This document shows positions 36,354 to 47,826 of a stretch of 64,000 nt of DNA, in pieces (positions within the stretch are counted from its first letter, which is position 1; each line of letters starts with the position of its first letter). A program made the translations under genes and the position numbers. The notes beneath the pieces are model-generated. The model saw nothing but the letters and a program-made list of their open reading frames with translations. It had not been told where the DNA came from and did not search any database. Where the stretch lies: contig KV425612.1 in the NCBI GenBank assembly GCA_001632425.1, forward strand, positions 123,978 to 187,977. Direction: 5' to 3'. The stretch comes from Neolentinus lepideus HHB14362 ss-1. Taxonomy: Eukaryota > Basidiomycota > Agaricomycetes > Gloeophyllales > Gloeophyllaceae.

Positions 36354-39300
36354 TTATGCATATGATCGTAAACCAAGAAGTTCGCGTTGATCTTCCACGA
36401 TTGAAGCTGCCTCAGGAAACCGTGGCGTGATATGGCACCTAAATGGGATAGGGCGACTGGAGAATGTATCAGCGTTGGACTACATACGTAGGGTGCGTTG
36501 GTGGATAACTTACACAACTACGCCATCATTAACACAACCGTCCACATCCAGAGGAATGGGCTGCCCCTTCTCATCTTCAGGACGTCCAATGTTCATCGCC
36601 CAAAGCATCGCGGCGATGTTAATGAATAGAGAATTATTAGCAATATAGCGGCCAACGCAGATCCTTTGCCCGAAGCCATAAGTCACATGGCTTTCATCCT
36701 TCGTATCAACTGGTCCGGGAAGCAGCTGGCCGTTCCCGTTAAGGTGACGGGCAGGATTGAAAAGATGTGCATCCGCGCCATATACATCACAGATTTGGCT
36801 TTGATCTGTTATGGCGTTGTAGAACTTATAAGGAAAGACAAGTCCGACGCCACCTCGTAAGGCCTTATAAGGCTTTGCACCACGGCTAGAAGAGCTGCGG
36901 TTGTCCTATAAGTGTTTGCAGACGGCTGGAAGTCTTGCATTTGATTACAAATGTACCGTAAGACATTTACTTATGTTACATATCCTTGTCCCCGCTTTGG
37001 AAGTCCTCCATCAGCATTGTATGTATGCCCATGTACATTAGGCCTGAAAGCACTGCCGTACATATACATATACTAGCTGTCATCATTCGGACTTTTACCT
37101 TGTCCAAAATATCACTGATGACCTGATGTGGCAATTTGGTGCCTGTGGTGTGCTATGAAACAGAGTCCCCCGTACAAGCATCGAGCGGACATTGAGATTT
37201 CGCTAAGTCCAAACGGCGCACCGGCAATTAGAGTCTCGGCAAATATGTTTGTTGATGTTGATGTGGTCATGTGACCATGTTGATATCAACTGCGACGCGT
37301 AATTTTCTGTTGTTCGTGCGCTCTTTACTCCCTTCCTCCATCTTCCACTTTTGTCTTGGACTGGCTCGCAGATGTTAGCAGCCTTTGTAGTCCGTTCTAT
37401 CATGTATCAAACCGTTATGTGGTTTGTTCCTACACTGTACTAGGCTGACGGCTTGTGTAGGTCTCTCATCAACAGCGGGTAAGTCTCCGTTGCTCCGGCT
37501 GCTGTCTATCCTGTTCTTTCATGCATATTGTTCATTTATGGATCTTTCCATCACAGGTTATTGATCCTGTGGATTGGGGATCATTGTAAGTTATCCGCTT
37601 TGAATGTGCAGTGCTGACCGGTAGGAAGTATTGGGACCCCGGACATCCTTTCCTTGCTCCGCTACTGCCCGATATCGTAATTAGGTGCATGGGCTCTTGT
37701 AAATTAGATAAAACATGAATAAATTATTGAATTGTTATTTATGGAGATTCACAATGAGTATATATGAAGCTGGATCTATGTATGAATACATAACCATAAA
37801 GGCCTTGTAGAGTACACAAGGCTCGCAAGACTTACATGCCTTCCAAAATTCTACAAGGCCGTCATGATTATATGACACCTTATAAGGTGTCCCGCAAGGC
37901 TTCCGGACCTTCCAGATCTTATGGAGTTTGTAAGGTCTTATATCGCTTTACAAGAGTCGCGTCAATTCTGTGATGTATCCTCGGGTCGCGATTAAGGGCC
38001 CAGACATTCGCAATAATTATGGAGCCCGCAGGGATGAAGTTCCCTTCGTACCAATCATCCTAGTCAAGAATCGAAATTAGCGCGAGTACCTTAGTCCGAA
38101 GGTGCTTTCGACGTACTTCCGTGGAACGATGGGGAACACCGATTGGTGCCTATCGAGTTGCCACGGTTAGCCAGTCACAGTGAAAACATTTATAGCTCTT
38201 ACCACTGGTCGCCATCGCAAAGCCTCCTTGATCTGGAGGATGTTTCAAGGACACCAATACCAAACAGATATTCAAGAACATACTGACCATAGCTCGAACA
38301 TACGGGAGTTTCTCATAATCAGTGAAGGATGGCAATCGATCACGTCCAACGACTGCGTCAAGTTCAGCCTGCGCTCGTCTTTGTGTTTCTGGATAAACGA
38401 GCATTGCAAGCATCCACCAGACCATAACACCGGACATCGTCTCGGCTCCAGCTGCACTAATGGCAGAATGTGGAATTTTGCAAGGTTTGCAGTGCATGTC
38501 ACTTACTACATCTCCCCAGCCAGCCACGCATTTTCCCGATCAGACAACTTATGCCGATCAGCTTCTTGTATCAAGGTTGCTGACAGACTTGTTTTATCCT
38601 CGCCTTGGGTCTAACAACACTTCAGCATGACCAGTATCTTCCGTGTATACGAACCCTACCATGCGACGTCGTACACCTTCGAAAAGTCCTTCAAACATGA
38701 TAGAATCTTTTATATACCACTCTTGTGCATCGTGCTTCCATTTCGCCAACCTGAGGGTGTAATTGTATAATCAGCAGAAGACGTTACACAACCGAGAGGA
38801 ACTAAGGATAGGGTGAATACAAACTTTGCCGGAATATGGACCATCCACGGAAAAAATTCTACCAAATGCGTGCCTGGGAGTATCGCTCTGGTTAAGCGAG
38901 CGGCGAAGTCATTGACACTCTTAACAGATGGTTCTTGTTCTGATAGAATAGGGGGTGTGGCATAAACGACAGACATAAGAGTGGAAGCTGCGGTCCGACG
39001 CAAGTGAGCGGCCCAGGTGTCGGGATCGGACAGAACACCAGAGGTAAGAAGGACCGCTTCGTTGAATTGAGTAGGCTGGTAACGGTGAATGATACTTTTT
39101 TGTAAGCCTTCATGGACAGCCTTGCGCATGCGCCTCCATCTGTGCACACCGTGAATAGAGAATTCGGGGTGAACACCATGAAACAGAGGAAGTCACCAAC
39201 CTGTCAGTGTAATGAGAAAATGCAATCAATAAACCCCCTGTTAGGATGTCGGATGCAACTGTGTTGTTTGGGCGATCAGAATAGATTCCAGCGCGTCGAT

Positions 39301-39663
39301 CAAGGAGATCGGCAGCGATTTTGTGTGAGTTAGCGATTATCAAGGGCTGACCAGCGACATTGAGATACACCAGATCGCCTGTGCAATAGAGGGGTATTGA
39401 GTGTGAGGAACCAGAGAACTAAGCATCATGGTACCGTAGGTCTTTCTCAGTTCAGTAAAGGTGAGCCACTGCTTGTCTTGAAGCTGTAAGATGTTACCAA
39501 GGATCGGAATTCCGCGAGGTCCAGGGGGAAGCTTTCTCCAGGGACTGTTGTAAAAGCGAGAGATAAAAAGGAGTGCTAAGAGACACGAGAAGGCCAGTAG
39601 AAGTTTGGGATTAATTGAGGCATTTAAGATGAATAACGGGTCTAGCAAGCTTCGAAAACTCAT
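36354..39663 (-). pseudogene. Cytochrome P450 interrupted by a transposon
   Basis: A membrane-anchored microsomal P450 monooxygenase; family and substrate unknown. Start 39663 gives the anchor LLLAFSCLLALLFISRFY and the hinge WRKLPPGPRGIPILGN. Then come WRRMRKAVHEGL (C helix), the I helix SAGAETMSGVMVWW (39-40% along the text, near 38450), the ExxR motif KEALRWRP near 38215, APIGVPHRSTE, and DDWYEGNFIPAGSI up to NRDPRI at about 37980. The text resumes at 36782 with YGADAHLFNPARHL, the heme-binding YGFGQRICVGR (near 36680) and a tail ending LLGLRSYA, stop 36356-36354. The gap is a 1191-bp TA-flanked element. All other exon joins stay in frame, so this looks like a recent knock-out of a functional gene, or one allele of it. 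Confidence 0.85.
36785..37975. mobile_element. 1191-bp non-autonomous TA-flanked DNA transposon inside the P450
   Basis: The ends are inverted repeats: CATCACAGATTTGG at 36785 on the plus strand, and CATCACAGAATTGA reading inward from 37975 on the minus strand, 9 identical bases then a few mismatches. TA lies on both sides (36783-36784 and 37976-37977). Removing the element plus one TA gives CGAGGATATATGGCG on the P450 sense strand, restoring Arg-Ile-Tyr-Gly in frame. The interior has no frame above 70 codons, so it is non-autonomous. It is rich in palindromes built on CTTATAAGG and CCTTGTA-type motifs, for example ACACCTTATAAGGTGT near 37880. TA duplication suggests the Tc1/mariner group; that is inference. 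Confidence 0.85.
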
Positions 39664-40707
39664 CTCACCGTCGTATTCAGGGTGGCACTTGCACTTTCAT
39701 GTGGGCACACTATATGCCCATTCCACCGAGCAAATATTTTCGTACTGAACTGTATTGATAACACTAAGCTACTGTCAAGTTAACACGCAGAATCACAAAT
39801 AGGAGATCTATACATACCTCATCAGATACGCCATTGTCTCGGGACTAATTGTATTATGTTGTGGGAAAGGATAAGTTTTGAGTCTACAAATTAAGGACTT
39901 CATTGCAGACTGAACATCCATTGGGTGAGTGAGTGTATAAGCCAGTGATCCAAAAGTACCATACATCACCGATGATCTCGAGTAACTTTACAGTGTTTGC
40001 GGAAAATGATGACGTGCGTCATTTTGAACTTTTTGATTTCCGAAGATCCCTGCCCATAGAAGCTTCGCTCAAACAAGTATAGATGCCGCCTTTTCCTGTC
40101 GCAAATCGTGGCGCCACTGCAAAAGCACGCAGATGATGGTCCGTGAGGAAGCTCTCGGACATGAGTGTCCGTCCAAGAAACCCCCATTTGGTATTCATCG
40201 TCCTTCGGTTTGCCATTCTCTGCTATTGCATCACTATCATGTCTTCAAAGAACTAGGATGCCACCGCAAGAATACTCTTCATTATCGTTGGAGCGCCTCC
40301 TTTATAGTCAAAGAAGATTGGTGTGGGCTTCGGCGCCTCTGACTTGTCATCGATGCATCCTTGGTGGCATTTAGGAAGCGAGCCGAAACTGAGATCTCGG
40401 AGTACTTGTGCTCGTCCCGAGTAGGCTAGAAGAGCGAATTTGCAGATGACACTTTGAGCTGCGTCGAATATAGACGGATTATGTAACGGCCTGTAGTAGA
40501 GCCAGATGCGTTGAAATTTATAAGAGGAGGCAGGGCAGAATGTAGGCGATTCTCGTGCCTGCTATGGGCTGCTATGCATTATGAGTGAATTAGTGGCACA
40601 TGATATGTGTCACCAAGGAAATATGTGACATGCAAGAGTCACGTGCTGTGACTCACGCGCCTCCTCGTTGACTCGGTCATTCATTGCCTCGTTTCCTCTC
40701 GACTGCG
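39664..40707. other. Divergent intergenic region P450 / FAD oxidoreductase
   Basis: About 1.04 kb between two outward-facing oxidative enzymes. Only short unsupported frames occur. A shared regulatory region is plausible but no operator or binding site was identified. Confidence 0.45.
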
Positions 40708-42508
40708 ATGCTCGTCGACTGTGTCGGTATTCTTGTTTCTATCGCATTTCTGCCATACGCTGCACATTCTCTGCGACTTGGAGAGCAGGAAGTGCTCGGT
40801 CAGTCTACAGAGGACTTGTCAGAATGGCTCCCTGTTTCCAATCCGACGAAGTCATTTTGGATAGATTCCCCGAACGCGAACCCTTTGGCAGCTGAAGGAA
40901 GTGAGGGTGCGCTCACAGATAACGCTGATATTTGCATCATTGGCTCAGGGATGACCGGTATTTCGACTGCCTATCATCTATCTAAACTCCTGCCTGAGAG
41001 TCCAAGTGATCCACTCACTGCTGTTATTTTGGAGGCGAGAGACTTTTGTCAGCATCGGTTACATTACTTTGTTGTGTATACATCTATTCACAGTATAATC
41101 CAGGCTCTGGAGCCACCGGTAGGTCAAATAGCGACAAAGACTATTGCTTGCTGAAGTGACCGAAAGGCAGAAATGGGGGTCATTTGACACCACGCGCTTT
41201 CATGGAATTTAGCACTTATTCTGAACTCTACGGCGAACAAGAGGCCTTGAAATCACTGGCAATTGAGCATCATACAGCTGAGGGTATTTTGGGCAGTCTC
41301 AAGTCTGCGGGACTTGAACGCGCAGTAGATCTTGTCGAGGGCGGACACATCAACATCTTTTTCACTGAACAAAGCGAGCTTGATGCTAAAGCAGACTATG
41401 AGGCCGCAAAGGCCGCTGGTGCTGATCTTCGCGGAGTCGAGTGGATGGAAAAGGAATATGTCTTTTCTGTGAGTATGCGCTCTGGTCGACTGAATCTACA
41501 AGATCTCACACCAACTATTATTCCTTTGCAGAAATTTGGTGCATCTCATCCAGGTGTGCGGATTCCGGCCCATAATCTTTGGCCTCTGAAGTTCGTGACT
41601 GGGTTGTACAACATCACCAAGTTGAAGGAGAGCAAACTATCCCTCAGCCTTCACACTCGCACGCCCGTTGTGTCCATATCCCCACTGAAATCTGAGTCAA
41701 GAGAGCTCCTTTCGCGTCGGTGGAATCTTACCACGCCCCGTGGATCGGTTTCATGCTCGTACGTTGTTCACGCCACAAACGCCTATACCGGGCATCTCCT
41801 CCCTCAGATGCGTGGTTCTGAGGGCATTGTACCGACTCGCGGACAGATCATCGCCGTCCACGCGAACGCGTCAGCTGAGGCGCTGACCAAGGTATCTTGG
41901 AGCGGGGATCCCGGCTCCGAGTACTGGTTCCCGCGACCGGTAAATGCGTCGGAGGGAGAGAAGCCTCTGGTTATTCTTGGCGGAGGGAGGGAAGCCTCTG
42001 CTCCTGGATATGAGAGATTTGTAATAGATGACTCGACCCTTAATCCGGTGGTTGGCCAGTCGTTGAGACAGTTCTTACCAGACGTGTTCCCTGGTAAGTT
42101 TGATGAGACGCAGGAACCTGAGATGGAGTGGGTGCGTGAATGTACTTTCGTCATGTCATGTTGGTCTTCAACGAACTCCAGAGCGGAATCATGGGCTACA
42201 CGCGCATTGGAGATCCCTTCGTAAGTCATCACTCGCTAAACGCACTCCATCGCCTACCTCGATGTTGAATAGGTCGGACCGGTTGGCCATGGACATGATG
42301 GGCAGTATATCTCGGCAGGGTATTCAGGGCATGGGATGCCCCGAGCGTTCTCCTGGTAAGCTTGGTGATCTTGAGTGTGGACACTAGCTAAGCGAAGTGT
42401 TTCAGTGGCGAAGCTGTTGCCCAGATGATTGTAGCGAACTTGACTGGACACATGTGGACCATACCGGACTGGCTGCCACGACGATATTTAACCTCAGGGC
42501 TACAATAG
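40708..42508 (+). CDS. FAD-dependent oxidoreductase, DAO family, with secretory-type N-terminus
   Basis: A D-amino-acid-oxidase/glycine-oxidase-fold flavoenzyme; substrate unknown. Seven exons (40708-41047, 41104-41118, 41167-41468, 41532-42131, 42182-42220, 42273-42355, 42406-42508) join to 493 residues, an exact multiple of three. The N-terminus is hydrophobic (MLVDCVGILVSIAFLPYAAHS), a possible signal peptide or anchor. The FAD dinucleotide motif is ADICIIGSGMTGISTAYHL. A 15-nt exon supplies CSGATG, completing ARDFCSGATGRNGGHL. Later motifs are SYVVHATNAYTGHLLPQ, IVPTRGQIIAV and the C-terminal GHDGQYISAGYSGHGMP. It is divergent from the P450. ATG 40708 is the first in-frame ATG. Confidence 0.85.
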
Positions 42509-43113
42509 CAGCACTTAACGTTCAATAGTGTCTGTTTGCGCGCACTGTATGTTCCTGAACGCTATGTCCGATGCCTTGATTCTGCAGGAGCTTATTTAGC
42601 AAACTGTTTTCAATTGGAAGTCAGTCGACGACTCTTCGTGAGGTGCTATCCGTTGGAGCAGCAAGGGGAAGTCTGGAGCCAACAAATTAGTCTGAATCAC
42701 AACCTGATGATCCAACTGCAGTGTGTGATCACATGTAACAGGCAAAATCAAGGGTCTACACGGAGGTTGGACAAGGGTACGGTATGGTAGATTATGTGTC
42801 CAACTCCATGCCTGTTTCCAGTTTGGCTGAGAAATCACGGTTGGACAGATGTTCTGTAATATCGTGCGAGCCAGATGTGGCACTGTCGTCATGTAAGTCA
42901 TTGTATGGCGACACTCAGGAGCACAATACAGCTGCCATAGTGGAAAGTTGGAGGGCATGAACAGCCTGTAATGGGAGGCCAGCTGGCAAGGCAGAAGGAT
43001 GGGTGATAACAAAGTACGCAAATCGCTTTAGTGCCTTGGTCAAAGACGATGTTGCGAGACTCATGGTATAAATCCTTCTGACCTTACTACGGAAATACAA
43101 CCCGATGTTTTGT
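42509..43113. other. Intergenic between convergent FAD oxidoreductase and coronin
   Basis: About 600 bp. Frames reading through here are shadows or intron/3' sequence. Nothing else was recognised. Confidence 0.45.
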
Positions 43114-45033
43114 TTATTCATCCAACAGGGTCTGCGCAGCCTTTCTTGCATTCGCTCTGATCGCCTCGACCTGTAGCTCCAAGTTCCTAATCTTCTCACG
43201 AGCTTCACGGAGTTCAGACGCCAGGCGCGTGTTTTCTTCTTCCAATGCGCTCGTGTCGGCAGACTGGAGAAGTTGTGATAGTGCATGATTAAGACGTTTG
43301 CTCGCACGTCGCAGTATAAAACAATATAACTCACCTGCGATGACTGGGTACGTGAAGGCGTCACTGCAGCTGGTTGAGACTCTGGGACCTTGGCAGCAAC
43401 AGGGCTGGAGGCCTTGGCAGCAACAGGACTAGGCGGGGAGACAGGTGCAGGGGCCGGAGTAGGAGCAGGAGCGGATGCAGTCTTCGTGGGCGCGGGCGTT
43501 GGTGTCGGGAGCGAAGGTGCACTGTACGAACTTGAGGAAGTCGAACCATTCTCGAGATTGACAAGTTTAGGAGCGGCAGTTTTGCCAGAGAAGAACTCGG
43601 CGGCGCTCATGGCAGGCTCGGAGGAAGGTGCGGGAGGAAAAATGTCGGATTGGAAGGAATCGGCCTGCGTAGCAGTGAATTATGTTAGGAGTCATGCCGC
43701 TGGAGATAGGGTACACTTACCTTGCGCGGGACGATGAATGCGATGGGCTCAATGTAAGACCCTGTGATCTTGTACGCGCGGGCGATCTCGCAGTCGAAAA
43801 CGTTCAGCGCTCGCCGAGGCAGGAAACACATCCCACGCTGGGGCTCATTAGATTTGTGCTCGGCGAGAGCGTAAAGTGTGTCCGACTCCCATTCGTAGTA
43901 GCGGATGTTACCGTCGCTATTCGAGAGTTAAGCGTGACATTGGATGAGTCGATACCATTCAATAACTCACCCCTTGCCGGCTACAGAAACCGTTAATCAG
44001 GCAATGTTCTTGTGACATAAGGCTAGTTGGGCTCACCAAGGAAGAGGATGTTGTTGTCACTCCAAAATGGCATGACGATACCGGACGATTGATCAATAGT
44101 GATGGTCTTAATGTTGCCGAGCCCGCCAGTCTCCCATACACTAAGTTGGCGATCACTCATCTTGCTGAAACCTGTCGTGGCAATATTGTTGTTCTCGCCC
44201 ATCCACACCACCCTCGCGCCCTTGATACCACTGTGTCCATCCGTTACTCTGACTGCCTCACTTCCTACCCTCGCATCGAACATCCTCAGCTTTCGATCTC
44301 TGCAGGTCGTCACCAACACCGTGCCAGCGGGGTTAAACGCCATACTCTGGACGCTGTCCCCGTGACCCGTGAGCACCGACTTCGCGCTCTCGGGGTTGGC
44401 CAGGTCCCAAAGCTTCACGGTATATTCCCCAGATGCAGTCGCCAGTACGTTCTCTGCGGTGGGGTGGAACAAGACCTGCCCGATCTTGCGGGGAGAGACA
44501 TCGATCCGGAGGACAGGGTCAAAGTCACGAGGCTCCCAACCCTCTTCACCCCAACCTTCGAACGATGAAGACTCAACTTTCCAAATCATGACCTTTCCAT
44601 CTTCACCTCCAGACGCGACGGTGGAGTCGTTGTGGGGCGACCAGTCAGTATCGAGGACGGGAGCTGTGTGGCTACGGGCTAGGGGGATAATGTCCGGGAG
44701 CTTGTACGGGAAATTGGGCGTCGCCTGGAATGGAGAAGGGAGAGGTAGAATAGCAAATGCTCCGCCTCCAGATGCGTTCCAGTTTAAACTTATGTATCGC
44801 TGAAACGACGTGAATCGGGTCTGGCATATCACACGCAGACAGAATACGTACCCCTGATGCAGCGATTAGATTGGTATCCCAAGCACTGTTGGACACTTTC
44901 GCATTTTCAATACCATACTCTTTCTTCCCGATCTGTCCGAAGACGTGGCTTGTGCATGCATCGGTATTTTGATACGTCCTGATAATGCAGAATGCACTCA
45001 CCGGTACTTCGAAGGGCGTACGAAACGAGACAT
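43114..45033 (-). CDS. CRN1: Coronin
   Basis: An actin-binding WD40 protein that regulates Arp2/3 and actin patches. Start 45033 gives the family signature MSRFVRPSKYR and, after a splice, HVFGQIGKKEYGIENAKVS. The beta-propeller follows with SHTAPVLDTDWSPHNDSTVA, EDGKVMIWKV, GQVLFHPTAENVLATAS, EYTVKLWDL, GHGDSVQSMAFNPAGTVLVT, DRKLRMFDARV and RQLSVWETGGLGNIKTI. The conserved C-terminal extension reads CFLPRRALNVFDCEIARAYK. A Ser/Pro/Ala-rich linker follows (PTPAPTKTASAPAPTPAPAP), then a C-terminal coiled coil (ALEEENTRLASELREAREKI to AQTLLDE), stop 43116-43114. Several small introns are present. The start lies only 164 bp from a transposon end. Confidence 0.92.
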
Positions 45034-45189
45034 TGCTATAGCCAGAAATTCGGGATTGTACCCTGTACCTATCCCACAAAAAAAGGTCCTAAAATCCACC
45101 AGTTACGATGCGATCCAGCAGTGGTCTGTAAGAGTTGGGCAGTGTGTTGCAACAGCAGTAACGGACTTCGGATGCAACAATGATCGGAG

Positions 45190-45196
45190 TCTCAAC
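45190..45196 (+). repeat. Target-site duplication, left copy
   Basis: TCTCAAC directly precedes the left terminal inverted repeat and is repeated exactly at 48159-48165 after the right one. Confidence 0.75.
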
Positions 45197-45501
45197 CCCA
45201 GTCAAAACCGGTGATTTTACCACCATTTGTAAAACTTTGTAAAACTTTATCACCTTTGTATCCCTTTACTTCCCAATAAATGGCTGATTACCGTACAAGG
45301 ACACCGCCACGTGTCCCAATTTGGATGCCAAGCAACTAAGTCGAGCTCCCATCATCGAACGAGTATTATGAAGTACGCAACACGTTCTCGCAGCACGCCA
45401 AAGTCTCGTGTTCAGGTTAGTAATGATAGTATTCGTCTGCTCCCCGTCTCGTACATGTACTGCACCTCTTTGCTTCATTCAAACTCTTCTCTAATCAACA
45501 T

Positions 45502-45669
45502 ATGTTTCGAAACGAGCAAGGAAAAATATTTTGTGACTGCACCGAGCGCTGCGAAGGCGGCAAGTTGGTCTCCGACAGAACCTATCGTGAACATAAGAAA
45601 TTCCGTACAGCCGCCAACCATGCCCGAGCGTGGGAACCATATGGAAACGCGTCTCTCCCGTCATCCTGA
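45502..45669 (+). pseudogene. Transposase-like N-terminal Cys/His mini-ORF
   Basis: A 55-residue frame with IFCDCTERCEGGKLVSDRTY followed by REHKKFR. The CxC...C...VS.RTY..H pattern resembles the Cys/His segment at the start of large transposases (Plavaka/KDZ type) common in Agaricomycetes; this is family knowledge from pattern, not from a search. The frame stops at 45669 and no catalytic core follows, so it is a remnant of the element's own transposase or a recruited DNA-binding segment. Confidence 0.5.
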
Positions 45670-45721
45670 ATACTCCTACTTCCATATGTCTTGCCTTGCT
45701 TTCCTCCTTTCCCACTACCAG

Positions 45722-46896
45722 CTTTATTCTTGGTCCGAAATCTCTCCTATCTCTTTGAACGAGCTCAATAAAACGGAACGCAAATTCTTAATGGGCGTCG
45801 ATTTCGACTTATATGTTGACAAGAGCACGTACGAATCGTGGCTCAACTTGTTGAAGGGGCTGGTGATGGCAAAGGAGAAGGACTCGCGGAGATGGCATAG
45901 GGGACGCGGGAAGGATGTGAGGGTAATTGGACGGGTGGTGCCAGTGACGGTGTACAGGCCGACTACGCGTTGTAGGCAGGAGGAGAATGGTGATACGAGC
46001 AGGCGGCATCGCGCAAGGTCGACGTCCCCTGTGTCGCGTGCGGCTGTTTACCCCAATTCCTCTTACCACCACTTCACCTTCGCGCTTCCTCCCCTACCCT
46101 CGACCACTCCTCGTTCCGTCTCATCACATCGGTATCCTTCTCCTGAGAAGGACTACTTCGACTCTCCCGTCTCTCCCACATCTTATCCCGGTGAGAAGCG
46201 CTCTGCTAATACGGCCTTCTCGTGTACATCCGGCTCGTACGATACATCTTTGACCCCGCCTCGACCCGCGAAGCGTCCCACGAGTATGCACGGCCTCACT
46301 CTAGAGATTCCGGAGTGTACCGTGCGGTCTCGAGCAGATCAGACGGAGTTCCTCAGGTGAGTAGTATGCGCATATAGTCATGTGTTCTAACATATTGATA
46401 TGTTCTGCGCTACAGAGTCTCTACTACTACTCGCTTACTTGTTCTCCAACGGGTAAAGACGACCCGGCGAATGCGCGCTGCGGCAAGGCTAAGTTGCGCG
46501 TTCACCACGCACCTGCACCGGCGTCGAACTCGTATTATGCCACCTCCGAACTCGCATCGTGCCCGCAACAGACAGCAAACTCCTACCCAGGCTATCAGTA
46601 TACTCCTAGCTCGTATGGTGGGTACCAGGGCTCTCGCATCCCTGTGGTCGTACAGAGCGCGTCAGTGAGCCCGGATGTTGAAACGCTATGAGCCGACTGC
46701 GGACATGTACACGTGGTCGCGACGCACGAGCGAGCCTGGCTACGACTCGTTGGCACAGCCGTACTCGACTTCGCGGTCACCGTACGAGCGGCAGGATTAC
46801 CGCCGCCCGCAGGAAGCACCGAGGTATGTGGATAGCAAGTTGCCTGTGCCCTCAGCGCCCTTTGCGAACGCTGGTCCGCCTGGGATGCAGCTGTGA
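45722..46896 (+). pseudogene. Captured 3' fragment of a Pho80-like cyclin gene
   Basis: The fragment starts just after a polypyrimidine-AG (an intron 3' end at 45721), giving WSEISPISLNELNKTERKFL and STYESWLNLLKGLVMAK, the second half of the cyclin box of Agaricomycete Pho80/PCL-type cyclins. A Pro/Ser/Tyr-rich tail follows, a GT donor at 46357, and a further exon (LRVHHAPAPASNSYY, then after a frame change near 46680 RYEPTADMYTWSRRTSEPGY, ending GPPGMQL and stop). The first half of the cyclin box is absent and the frame is broken, so it cannot encode a working cyclin. The host source gene is not in the window. Confidence 0.7.
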
Positions 46897-46964
46897 ACCC
46901 CACCCGATCAGACGTACCTCAAGCCGCTGACGCACCTCCTCCAGTATCGCCCGCAGCAGCAGCA

Positions 46965-47545
46965 GCGATGTTCTTCATGGGCACGACGTCCATCTTCCTC
47001 AAGCTCTGCATGCCGCTCCTCCTGCGGCGCTTCGACCACCTGCGCGTGTTCGCGGTGTGCACGCTCGTGTGGCCGCTCACGTTCGCGCTGATGCCCGCGC
47101 TCAACGCCGTCGCGCGCCAGAGGCAGAGCGCGCTGCTGTGGGCAGGGATACGGCTCGTGCTGGTCATGAGCCGCGTCGGGACGATGGTGTTCTCGTGAGT
47201 GCCGGTGTCCGCATGTCTCTGTGTGTATAATGACGTGTTCGTCCTGGCAGGATTGTGATGATCCTCGTGCGCGAGACCGCGCCCGGCCCCGCGTCGCTGG
47301 GGACGACGAACGTCCGCCTTCGGGTCGCTCAGCGGGGTTGTTATCAGGTGTGCTCTGGTCCCACTGCCCCGTCCAGCTCACGTGACATTGATGCATACAG
47401 CTCGCTGTTCGCTGTGTCGGCGAGCAAACACCTCCTATGGGAGGAAAGCCGCCGAGGCTGCTGGTGTAAGTACATGTCATTCTATTTGAGCATTGGCTGA
47501 CATGTAATCACTTAGAGGACATGGAAGCCGAGGGCAAGGAGGTCC
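46965..47545 (+). pseudogene. Captured 3' fragment of an MFS transporter gene
   Basis: Begins about 70 bp after the cyclin stop with MFFMGTTSIFLKLCMPLLLR, then VFAVCTLVWPLTFALMPALN and LVLVMSRVGTMVFS. A GT-AG intron (47195-47251) follows, then IVMILVRETAPGPASLGTTN and SSLFAVSASKHLLW. This matches the C-terminal half of a fungal MFS drug/sugar-type transporter. The text is broken by a frameshift near 47445 and lacks the first half. Another intron-like GT is kept near 47467. It is a passenger fragment of the surrounding transposon. Confidence 0.65.
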
Positions 47546-47684
47546 GGTAACGTATAGGATTGCACCAGGTAAGTGTGCGAGACTTATGTTTTCTCGTACT
47601 AATGACTTTATTTCGTACAGTGGAGTAGCTTTCTTGGGAACAGTATCAATGGCTGTATCGACATCATGGCATATGGGGTGGACG

Positions 47685-47826
47685 GAGGGGCATATGGGGG
47701 AATGGGAGGAGAGGAGGGGGATCGGGGGGAAGGGGGACGGGAGGGGAGGGAGGAGAGGTAGGGGAGGAGGGGGGGAGGGAGACTGGTTGGGATTGGGCGG
47801 GATCGGGCGGGATTGGGGGGGAGTAG
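47685..47826 (+). repeat. G-rich purine tract
   Basis: About 140 bases that are almost purely G and A with many GGGG runs. It lies inside the transposon near its right end. G-quadruplex or triplex formation is possible from composition. Confidence 0.8.

Noticed and set aside
36666..36860. Plus-strand 64-codon frame at the P450 end
   Set aside because: The minus strand here encodes the conserved P450 heme loop; the plus frame is a shadow and also crosses into the transposon.
43390..43737. Plus-strand Gly/Ala-rich frame opposite coronin
   Set aside because: It is antisense to the Pro/Ala/Ser-rich linker of coronin; low complexity only.
46908..47480. 190-codon minus-strand frame rich in Arg/His
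   Set aside because: Antisense shadow of the captured MFS fragment; no motif and odd composition.
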